Below are positions 22,986-34,700 of a stretch of DNA of 64,000 bases, one piece after another. A program made the translations under genes and the position numbers. The notes below the pieces were generated by a model that was given only the letters and a program-made list of their open reading frames with translations, did not search any database and had not been told where the DNA came from. Every line of letters starts with the position of its first letter. Position 1 is the stretch's first letter. The DNA is from Aristolochia californica (taxonomy: Eukaryota; Streptophyta; Magnoliopsida; Piperales; Aristolochiaceae), in contig JARWKL010000015.1 of NCBI GenBank assembly GCA_029961685.1, positions 16,242,801-16,306,800 on the forward strand, read 5' to 3'.

Positions 22986-25900
22986 CTAATGATCCAAAAA
23001 TTTCATGGAGTAGAAAAAATTAAATTCTCAAGTTAACTTGCGGAGGGATATTTACTAGGGCCAAACAACCCACTCTTTGCCTATTTTACAAAAAGCGGAC
23101 CTCACAATCGTAGATCATCGTAAATGTTTTGATCGATTAATGATATGTAACGGTTATAAGTTTTTTTAGAAATGACTTATTGTTTGGGAGTCAACACTGA
23201 GTTAAAAATGCCTCGCCTCTCCTTTTTCGATGATTGCAAAACCTAATATATAAAAAACTAAAAAAGTTTACATTGCATAAAAATCATAGATACTTTTTGG
23301 AATTAACTCTTTCATCATTTGTTCATTTCCATTTGTTATGTTCAATTTTTTTTCAAATCCAAACTTTGTATTTCACTCTCCCATTATTATCATAAACAAA
23401 AAGATAAGGCATATAGATCTCAACAAAATGAAAATTTTTGAGTTTATGTATGCAAAAAATTGAAAACTATAATAATTGTAAGTGAAGAAAATTATTTCAC
23501 TCACTATCAATGAACACCAATGTTTTGTTACCCATATTAGTGAAATTCCACAAGTAGAAACCCTAATAGCTTGGTGGAATTTTATTAAAAGAGATTTCTA
23601 ATTGATCTTAACTTCTTTTAAATGTGGATATGCATGCCTGAAACATGTTAAAGATGCAAATGACCTAATGTTCCAAAAATTTCAAGGAGTAGAAAAAATT
23701 AAATTCTCAAGTTAACTTGCGGTGGGATATTTACCAGAGCCTAACAACCCACTTTTTTGCCTATTTTGATAAAAGCGAACCTAACAATCATAGATCATCG
23801 GAAATGTTTTGATTGATTAATGATGTGGAACGGCTATAATTTTTGTCGGAAATGACTTATGGTTTGGGAGTCAACACTAAGTTAAAAATGCCTTGCCACC
23901 CATTTTCAGTTGTTAGAAAAACCTAATATACAAAAAAATAAAAGAGTTTCAATCCTTAAAAACTCACATATACTTTTTGGAATTATCTCTTTCATCATTT
24001 ATGCATTACCATTTTCGTTGTTATATTATTTTTCAAATCGAAACTTTAGTTTCACTCTCCCATTTTTCTCGTAAACAAAAAGATAAGGCAAATAGATCAC
24101 AACAAAAATGAAAATTTTAGAGTTTATGTATGCAAAAAATTGAAAACTATAATAAATTTATGTGAAGAAAATTATTTCACGGACTAAAAATGAACACCAC
24201 TGTTTTGTTACCCATGTTTTGAAAATTTCACTAGTAGAACTGCTAATAGCTTGGTGGAATTTGATAAGAAAGAGATTTCTAATTGATCTTAACATGTGTT
24301 AAATGTGAATATGCATGCATGAAACAAGTTGAAGATGCAAATGACCTAATGATCCAAAAATTTCGAGTAGAAAAAATTAAATTCTCATGTTAACTTGCGG
24401 TGGGATATTTACCAGAGCCCACAACCTACTTTTTGCCTATTTTAATAAAGTGAACCTAACAATCATAGATCATGGTAAATGTTTTGATCTATTAATGATG
24501 TGTAATAGCTATAATTTTTGTTTGAAATGACATATGGTTTGGGAGTCCACAGTTTTCTGAAAATGCCTCCCCTCCCCCTTTTCCGATGATTGAAAAACCT
24601 AATATATAAAAACCTATAAGAATTTAAATCCTTAAAAATCAAACACACTTTTTGGAATTATCTCTCTTAGCATTTGTGTATTTCCATTCAATTTTTTTGA
24701 AAATCCAAACTTGAGTTTTTACTCTCTCATTTTTCTCGTAAACAAAAAGATAAGGCAAATTGATCACAACAAAATGAAAACTTTAGAGTATATGTATGCA
24801 AAAAATGGAAAACCATAATAAATTTAAGTGAACAAATTTATTTCATGCACTAAAATTGAACACCAAAGTTTTCTCATCCAAGTTTGGGAAATTCCACTAG
24901 TACAACCCCTAATAGCTTGGTGGAATCTTATTAGAAAGAGATTTATAATTGATCCTAACATGTTTTAAATGTGGATATGCATGCCTGAAACATGTTGAAG
25001 ATGCAAATGACCTAAATATCCAAAATTTCAAAGAGTATAAAAAATTAAATTCTTAAGTTAGGGTGCGGTGGGATATTTACAAAAGCCAAACAACCCACTT
25101 TTTGCCTATTTTACAAAAGCGGACCGAACAATCCTAGATCATTGTAAATGTTTTGATCGATTAATGATGTGTAATGGCTATAATTTTAGTTAGAAATGAC
25201 TTATGGTTTGGAAGTCAACACTCAATTAAAAATGCTTCGCCTCCCCTTTTCCGATGATTGCAAAACCTAAAATATAAAAAAAAAAGAGTTTCCAATCCTT
25301 AAAAATCACAGATACTTTTTGGAATTATCTCTTTCATCATTTTTGCATTTCCATTTTGGATGTTCAATTTTTTTCAAATCCAAACTTTAGTTTTCACTCT
25401 CCCTTTTTTCTCGTAAACAAAAAGATAAGGCAAATAGATCACAACAAAATGAAAATTTTAGAGTTTATGTATGCAAAAAATTGAAAACAAAAATAAATGT
25501 AAGTGAAGAAAAGTATTTCACGCACTAAAATTGAACACCAATGTTTTGTTATCCATGTTTGGGAAATTCCACTAATACAACCCCTAATAACTAGGTGGAA
25601 TTTTATTAGAACGAGATTTCTTATTGATCCTAACATGTATTAAATGTGGAAATGCATGTCTAAAACCTGTCGAAGATTCAAATGACCTAATGATCCAAAA
25701 ATTTGAAGGAGTAGAAAAAATTAAATTCTCTAGTTAACTTGCGGTGGGATATTTACCTGAGCCAAACAACCAACTCTTTGCCTAGTTCACAAAAACTAGA
25801 CCTAACAATCATAGATCATTGTAAATATTTTGATCGAATAATGATGTGTAATGACTATAATTTTTGTTAGAAATGACTTATGGTTTGGGAGTCAACACTC

Positions 25901-27000
25901 TGTTAAAAATGCCTCCGCTCCCCTTTTCCGATGATTGCAAAAAAAATATATATAAAAAAATGAAAGAATTCACAATCTTTAAAAATGACAGATACTTTTT
26001 AGAATTATCTCTCGCAGCATTTATGCGTTTCCATTTTAGATATTCAATTTTTTTTCAAATTCAAACTTTAGTTTTCACTCTCTCTTTTTTCTCGTAAACA
26101 AAATGATTAGGCAAATAGATCACAAAAAAATGAAAATTTTAGAGTTTATGTATGCAAAAAATTGAAAACTATAATAAATGTAAGTGAAAAAAATTGTTTC
26201 ACGCACTAAAACTGAACACCAAAGTCTTGTTATCCATGTTTGGGAAATTCCACTAGTACAACCCCTAATAGCTTGGTGGAATTTTATATGAAAAAGATTT
26301 CTAATTGATCCTAATATGTTTTAAATGTGGATATGCATGCCCGAAACATGCTGAAGATACAAATGACCTAATGATCGAAAAATTTCAAGGAGTAGAAAAA
26401 ATTAAATTCTTAAGTTAATGTGCAGAGGGATATTTACCAAAACAAAAAAACCCACCTTTTGCCTATTTTACAAAAAGCGGACCTAAAAATCATAGATCTT
26501 CGTATATGTTTTGATAGATTAATGATGTGTAATGGCTGTAATTTTTTTTAGAAATGACTTATGGTTTGGGAGTCAAAACTCAGTTAAAAATGCCTTGCCT
26601 CCTTTTTTCGATGATTACAAAACCTAATATATAAAAAACTAAAGAGTTTACAATCCTTAAAAATCATATATACTTTTTGGTATGATCTCTCTTAGCATTT
26701 GTGCATTTCCATTTTGGATATTCAATTTTTTTTCAAATCCAAACATTAGTTTCCTCTCTCCATTTTTTCTTGTAAACAAAATGATAAACAAATAGATCAC
26801 TACAAAATGAAAATTTTAGAGTTTATGTATGCAAAAAATTGAAAAGTTTAATAAATGTAAGTGAAGAAAATTAATTTACGCACTAAAAATGAAGACCAAA
26901 ATTTTGTTATCCATGTTTGGGAAATTCCACTAGTACAACCCCGAATAGCTTGGTGGAATTTTATCAGAAAAAGATTTCTAATTGATCCTAACATGTTTTA

Positions 27001-28008
27001 AATGTGGATATTCATGCCTGGAACATTTTGAAGATCAAATGACCCAAGGATCCAAAAATTTGGAGTAGGAAAAATTAAATTCTCAAGTTAACGTGCGGTG
27101 GGATATTTACCAGAGCGAAACAACCCACTAATTGCCTATTTTACAACAAGCAGACCTAACATGTATAAATGTGGTGGATATGCATGCTTGAAACATGTTG
27201 AAGATGCAAATGATCTAATGATCGAAAAATTTCGTGGAGTAGAAAAAATTAAATTCTCAAGTTAACGTGTGGTGGGATATTTACTAGAGCCAAACAACCC
27301 ACTTTTTACCTATTTTACAAAAAGCCGGCCTCACAATCACACATCATCGTACATGTTTTGATCGATTAATGTTGTGTAACAACTATAATTTTTGGTAGAA
27401 TTGACTTATACTTTGGGAGTGAACACTCAGTTAAAAATGCCTCGCCCCCCATTTTCTGATGATTGCAAAACCTAATATATAAAAAACTAAAAGAGTTTAC
27501 AATCTTTAAAAATCCCAGATACTTTTTGGAATTATCTCTATTAGCAATTGTGAAATTCCATTTTGGATGTTGAATTTTTTTTCAAATCCAAACTTGAATG
27601 CACTCTCCCATTTTTCTCGTAAACAAAAAGATAAGGCAAATAGATCACAACAAAATGAAAATTTTAGAGTTTATATATGCAAAATATTGAAAACTATAAC
27701 AATTGTAAGTGAAGAAAATTACTTCACGCACTAAAAATGAAAACCAAAGTTTTGTTATCCATGTTTGGGAAATTCCACTAGTACAACCCTGCATAGCTTG
27801 GTGGAATTTATCAGAAAGAGATTTCTAATTGATCCTAACATGTTTTAAATGTGGATATGCATGCCTGGAACATTTTGAAGATCAAATGACCTAAGGATCC
27901 AAAAATTTGGAGTAGGAAAAATTAAATTCTCAAGTTAACGTGCGGTGGGATATTTACCAGAGCCAAACAACCCACTAATTGCCTATTTTACAACAAGCAG
28001 ACCTAACA
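27001..28008 (+). repeat. Duplicated flank around a foreign-subfamily monomer
   Basis: The stretch 27001-27161, with rare variants ('cctggaacattttgaagatc', 'aatttggagtagg', 'cactaattgcc', 'caacaagcag'), recurs at 27848-28008, an offset of 847 bp. Between them lies a monomer that opens with 'aaatgtggtggatatg', the variant typical of the reverse block and not of this one. The join at 27162 falls in 'cctaaca', which occurs at two different places in every monomer. Confidence 0.85.
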
Positions 28009-28770
28009 ATCATAGATCATCATAAATATTTTGATCGATTAATTATGAGTAACAGCTATAATTTTTGTTAGAAATGACTTATGGTTTGGGAGTCAACAAT
28101 CAGTTAAAAATGCCTCACCCCCATTTTCCGATAATTGCCAAACCTAATATATAAAAAATCAAAGCGTTTACAATCAATTAAAATCACAGATACTGTTTGG
28201 AATTATCTCTCTCAGCAATTGCGCATTTCTATTTTAGATGGTCAACTTTTTTTCAAATCTAAAATGACTTTTCACTCTCCGATTTTTCTCGTAAACAAAA
28301 AGATAAGGCAAATAGATCACAACAAAAAGAAAATTTTACAGTTTATGTATGCAAAAAATTGAAAACTATAGAAAATGTAAGTGAAAAAAATTATTTCACG
28401 CACTAAAAATGAACACCAAAGTTTTGTAATCCATGTTTGGGAAATTCCATTAGTACTACCCCTAATAGCTTGGTGGAATTTTATAAGAAAGAGATTTCTA
28501 ATTGATCCTAACATGTTTTAAATGTGAAAATGTATGCCTGAAACATGTTGAAGATGCAATTGATCTAATGATCCAAAAATTTCAAGGAGTAGAAAAAATT
28601 AAATTCTCATGTTAACGTGCGGTGGGATATTTACCAAAGCAAAACAAGCCACTTTTTACCTATTTTACAAAAAACAGACCTAACAATCATAGATCATTGA
28701 AAATGTTTTGATCGATTAATGATGTGTAACAACTATAATTTTTGTAAGAAATAACTTATTTTTAGGGAGT

Positions 28771-28774
28771 CAAT
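28771..28774. other. Orientation and subfamily junction 1
   Basis: The forward phrase 'agggagtcaa' runs directly into 'taggcaaaaagtgggttg', which is reverse-strand satellite. Two bases (AA) could belong to either side. The same point marks the change to monomers with 'gttttttatatattgggtttt' and 'ccaccacattt'. Confidence 0.95.
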
Positions 28775-31700
28775 AGGCAAAAAGTGGGTTGTTTGGCTCT
28801 CATAAATATCCCACTACACGTTAACTTGAGAATTAAGTTTTTTCTACACCTTGAAATTTTTGGATCATTAGGTCATTTGCATCTTCAACATGTTTCAGGC
28901 ATGCATTTCCACCATATTTAAAACATGTTAGGATAAATTAGAAATATCTTTCTTTTAAATTTCCACCATGTTATTAGGGGGTGAACTAGTGGAATTTCCC
29001 AAACAAGGATAACAAAACTTTGGTGTTCATTTTTAATCGTGAATTAATTTTCTTCACTTACATTTAATATTGTTTACAATTTTTTCAATACATAAACTCG
29101 AAAACTTTCATTTTGTTGTGATCTATTTTCCTAATCTTTTTAATTACGAGAAAAATAGGATAGTGAAAACTCAAGTTTGGATTTGAAAAAAAATTGAACA
29201 TACAAAAAGGAAATGCACAAATACTGAGAGAGGTAATTCCAAAAAGTATCTGTGATTTCTAAGGGTTGTAAACTCTTTTAGTTTTTTATATATTGGGTTT
29301 TGCAATCATCGGAAGGGGGGGCGAGCCATTTTAAACTGAGTGTTGACTCCCAAACCATAAGTCATGTCTAATAATAAATATGGCCGTTACACATCATTAA
29401 TCGATCGATGATCTATGATTTTTAGGTCCGCTTTTTGTAAAATAGGCAAAAAGTGGGTTGTTTGCCTCTGGTAAATATCCAACCACACGATAACTTGAGA
29501 ATTTAATTTTTTCTACTCCTTGAAATTTTTGGATCATTAGGTCATTTGCATCTTCAACATGTTTCAGGCATACTTATCCACCACATTTAAAAAATGTTAG
29601 GAACAATTAGAAATCTCTTTCTTATAAAATTCCACCAAGCTATTAGTGGTTGTACTAGTGGAATTTCCCAAACAAGGATAACAAACTTTGGTGTTCATTT
29701 TTAGTGGTTGAAATAATTTTCTTCACTTACATTTATTGTAGTTTTAAATTTTTTACATAAATGAACTCTAAAATTTTCATTTTGTTGTGTTCGATTTGCC
29801 TTATCTTTTTATTTACAAGAAAAAAGGTAGAGTGAAAACTCAAGTTTGGATTTGAAAAAAAATTGAACTTCCAAAATGGAAATCCACAAATGCTGAGATT
29901 GATAATTCCAAAGGCCATCTGTGATTTTTATGGATTGTAAACACTTTTAGTTTTTTATATATTGGGTTTTGCAATCATCGGAAGAGGGGGCGAGGCATTT
30001 TTAACTGAGTGTTGACTCCCTATCCATAAGTCATTTCTAACAAAAGTTATAGCTGTTACACATCATTAATCAATAAAAAAATTTACGATGATCTATGATT
30101 GTTAGGTCTACTTTTTGTAAAATAGGCAAAAAGTGGGTTGTTTGGCTTAGGTAAATATCCCACCGCACGTCAACTTAAGAATTTAATTTTTTATGACACC
30201 TTGAAATTTTTTGGATCATTAGGTCATTTGCATCTTCTACATGTTTCGGGCATGCATATCCACCACATTTAAAACATGTTAAGATCAATTAGAAATCTCT
30301 TGCTTATAAAATTCCAGCAAGCTTTTAGGGGTTGTACTAGTGGAATTTCCCAAACATGGACAACAAAATTACGTGTTCATTTTTAATGCGTGAAATAATT
30401 TTCTTCACTTACATTTGTTATAGTTTTCAATTTTTTGCATACATAAACTCTAAAATTTTTATTTTGTTGTGATCTATTTGCCTTATCCTTTAATTTACGA
30501 GAAAAATGGGAGAGTAAAAACTCAAGTTTGGATTTGAAAAAAAATTGAACATCAGAAATGGATATGCACAAATTCTGAGAGAGATAATTCCAAAAAGTAG
30601 CTGTGATTTTTAAGGATTGTAAACTCTTTAAGTTTTTTATATATTGGGTTTTGAAATCATCGGAAGAGCGAGGCATTTTAACTGAGTGTTGACTCCCTAA
30701 CCATAAGTCATTTCTAACAAAAATTATAGCCGTTACACATCTATAGTCGATCAAAACATTTACGATGATCTATGATTGTTACAACCATTTTTTGAAAAAT
30801 AGGCAAAAATTGGGTTGTTTGGATCTGGTAAATATCCCTCCACACGTTGACTTTAGAATTTAATTTTCTTTACTCCTTGAAAATTTTGGATCATTAGGTC
30901 ATTGACATCTTCAAAATGTTTCAGGCATGCATATATACCACATTTAAAACATGTTAGGATTCAATTAAAAATCTCTTTCTTATAAAATTCCACCAAGCTC
31001 TAAGGGGTTGTACAAGTGGAATTTCCCAAACATGGATAACAAAACTTTGGTGTTCATTTTTAGTGTGTGAAATAATTTTATTCACTTACATTCATTATAG
31101 TTTTCAATTTTTTGCATACATAAACTCTAAAATTTTCATTTTGTTGTGATCTATTTTCCTTATCTTTTTGTTTACGAAAAAAATGGGAGAGTGAAAACTC
31201 AAGTCTGGATTTGAATAAAAATTGAACATCCAAAATGGAAATGCACAAATGTTGAGAGAGATAATTCCAAAAAGTATCTATGACTTCTATGGATTGTAAA
31301 CCCTTTTAGTTTTTTATATATTGCGTTTTGCAATCATCAGAAGATTTTAACTGAGTATTGACTCCCAAACCATCAGTCATTTTTAACAAAAATTAAAGCC
31401 GTTAACCATTTTTAATCTATCAAAACATTTACGATGATCTATGAATTTTAGGTCCACTTTTTATAAAATAGGCAAAAAGTGGGTTATTTGGCTCTGGTAA
31501 ATATCCCACCGTACGTTAATGTAGGAATTTAATTTTTTCTAGTCCTTGAAATTTTTGGATCATTAGGTCATTTGTATCTTCAACATGTTTCAGGCATGCA
31601 TATCCACAAAATTTAAAACATGTAAGGATCAATTAGAAATCTATTTCTTATAAAATTCCACCAAATTATTAGGGGTTGCACTAGTGGAATTTCCCAAACA

Positions 31701-34700
31701 TGGATAACAAAACTTTGGTGTTCATTTTTAGTGCGTGAAATAATTTTATTCACTTACATTTATTATATTTTATATTTTTTGCATACATAAACTCTAAAAT
31801 TTTCATATTGGTGTAATCTATTTTTCTTATCTTTTTGTTTACGAGAAAAATAGGAGAGTGAAAACTCTAGTTTGGATTTGAAAAAAGTTGAACATCCAAA
31901 ATGGAAATGCACAAATGCTGAGATAGATAATTTGAAAAAGTATCAATGATTTTTAAGGGTTGTAAACTGTTTTAGTATTTTATATATTGGGTTTTGCAAT
32001 CATCGGAAGAGGGGGAGGCATTTTTAACTTAGTGCTGACTCCCAAACCGTAAGTCATTTCTAACAAAAATATAGCCGTTACTCTTCATTAATCGATAAAA
32101 ACATTTATGATGATCAATGATTGTTAGGTTCGCTTTTTGTATAATAGAAAAAAAGTGGGTTGTTTGGCTCTGGTAAATATCCCACTACACGTTAACTTGA
32201 GAATTAATTTTTTTCTACTCCTTGAAATTTTTGGATCATTAGGTCATTTGCATCTTCAACATGTTTCGGGCATGCATATCCATAATATTTAAAACTTGTT
32301 AGGATCAATTAGAATTATCGATCTTATAAAGTTCCACCAAGTTACTAGAGGTTATACTAGTGGAATTTCCAAAACAAGGATAGCAAAACTTTGGTGTTCA
32401 TTTTTAGTGTGTTGAATAATTTTCTTCACATACATTTAATATAGTTTTCAATTTTTCGCATACATAAACTCTAAATTTTTTATTTTGTTTTCATCTATTT
32501 TTCTAATCTTTTTGTTTACGAGAAAAATAGGATAGTGAAAACTCAAGTTTAGATTTGAAAAAAATTGAACATACAAAATGGAAATGCACAAATGTGGAGA
32601 GAGATAATTCCAAAAATTATTTGTGATATTTATGGGTTGTAAACTCTTTTAGTTTTTTATATATTGGGTTTTGCAATCATCGAAAACTGGGAGGCGATGT
32701 ATTTTTAACTGAGTGTTGACTCCCAAACCATAAGTCTTTTCTAACAAACATTATAGCCGTTACACATCATTAATCGATCAAAACATTTATGATGATATTT
32801 GATTGTTAGGTCTGCTTTTTGTAAAATAGGCAAAAAGTGGGTTGTTTGGCTCTGGTAAATATCCCACCGAACGTTAACTAGAGAATTAATTTTTTTCTAC
32901 TCCTTCAAATTTTTGGATCATTAGGTCATTTGCATCTTCAACATGTTTCAGGCATGCATTTCCACCACATTTAAAACATTTTAGGATAAATTTGAAATAT
33001 CTTTCTTATAAAGTTTCACCAAGATACTAGGGGTTGAACTAGTGGAATTTCCAAAAAAAAGATAACAGAACTTAGGTGTTCATTTTTAGTGCGTGAATTA
33101 ATTTTCTTCACTTACATTTAGTATTTTTTTCAATTTTTTGCATACATAAACTATAAAACTTTCATTTTGTTGTGATCAATTTTTCTAATTTTTTGTTTAC
33201 GAGAAAAATTGGAAAGTGAAAAATCAAGTTTGGATTTGAAAAAAATTGAACATACAAAAAGGAAATGCACAAATACTGAGAGTGGTAATTCCAAAAAGTA
33301 TCTGTGATTTTTAAGGGTTGTAAACTCTTTTAGTTTTTTTATATATTGGCTATTGCAATCATCGGAAGGGGGAGGCGAGCCATTTTAAACTGAGTGTTGA
33401 CTCCCAAACCATAAGTCATTTATAACAAAAATTGTAGCCATTACACATCATTAATCGATCAAAACATTTAAAATGATCTATCATTTTTTTGTCCGCTTTT
33501 TATAAAATAGGCAAAAAGTGTGTTGTTTGGCTCTGGTAAATATCCCACAGCACGTTAACTTGAGAATTTAATTTTTTCTACTCCTTGAAATTTTTGGATC
33601 ATTAGGTCATTTGCATCTTCAACATGTTTCAGGCATGCTTATCCACCACATTTAAAACATGTTAGGATCAATTAGAAATCTCTTTCTTATAAAATTCCAC
33701 CAAGCTATTAGGGGTTGTACTGGTGGAATTTCCCAAAGAAGGATAACAAAACTTTGGTGTTCATTTTTTGTGGGTGAAATAATTTTCTTAACTTACATTT
33801 TTTGTAGTTTTCAATTTTTTTAATAAATAAACTCTAAAATTTTTATTTTGTTGTATTCAATTTGCCTTATCTTTTTATTTACAAGAAAAAAGGTAGAGTG
33901 AAAACTCAAGTTTGGATTTGAAAAAAAATTGAACATCTAAAATGGAAATGCAAAAATTCTGAGAGAGATAATTCCAAAAGCCATCTGTGATTTTTATGGA
34001 TTGTAAACTCTTTTAGTTTTTTATAAATTGGGTTTTGCATTCATCGGAAGAGGGGGCGAGGCATTTTTAACTGAGTGTTGACTCCCTATCCATAAGTCAT
34101 TTCTAACAAAGTTGTAGCTATTACACATCATTAATCAATCAAAATATTTACGATTATCTATGATTGTAAGGACCGCTTTTGTAAAATAGGCAAAAAGTGG
34201 GTTGTTTGGCTCAGGTAAATATCCCACCGCATGTTAACTAGAGAGTTTAATTTTTTTTACTCGTTCAAATTTTTGGATCATTAGGTCATTTGCATCATCA
34301 ACATGTTTCAGGCATGCATATCCACCACATTTAAAACATGTTAGGATCAAATAGAACTTTCATTCTTATAAAATTCTACCATGCTCTTTGGGGTTGTATC
34401 ACTAGAATTTCCCAAACATGGATAACAAAACTTTGGTGTTCATTTTTAGTGCGTGAAATAATTTTATTCACTTACATTTATTATAGTTTTCAATTTTTTG
34501 CATTCATAAACTCTAAAATTTTCATTTTGTTGCGATCTATTTGCCTTATATTTTTGTTTACGAGAAAAATGGGAGTGTGAAAACTCAAGTTTGGATATGA
34601 AAAAAAATTGAACATCCAAAATAGAAATGCACAAATGCTGAAAGAGATAATTCCAAAAAGTATCTGTGATTTTTAAGGAATGCAAAATTTTTTAGTTTTT

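Larger units (their letters stand above)
10800..28773 (+). repeat. Satellite array, 677-bp family, forward block (right part)
   Basis: About 27 monomers continue the left block in the same orientation. The ruler phrase falls at about 11050, 11726, 12407, 13086, 13764, 14612, 15289, 15967, 16642, 17320, 18001, 18568, 19227, 19901, 20579, 21254, 21931, 22558, 23174, 23854, 24530, 25199, 25876, 26557, 27404, 28077 and 28754. Most intervals are 669-681 bp. Exceptions are explained by local events: +191 at 14.0 kb, about -110 at 18.55 kb, deletions at 22.26 and 22.97 kb, and an 847-bp interval at 27.0-27.8 kb. Most copies have 'aaacctaatatat'; one exception is 'aaacccaatatat' near 13830. No gene is recognisable in this 18-kb stretch. 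Confidence 0.97.
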
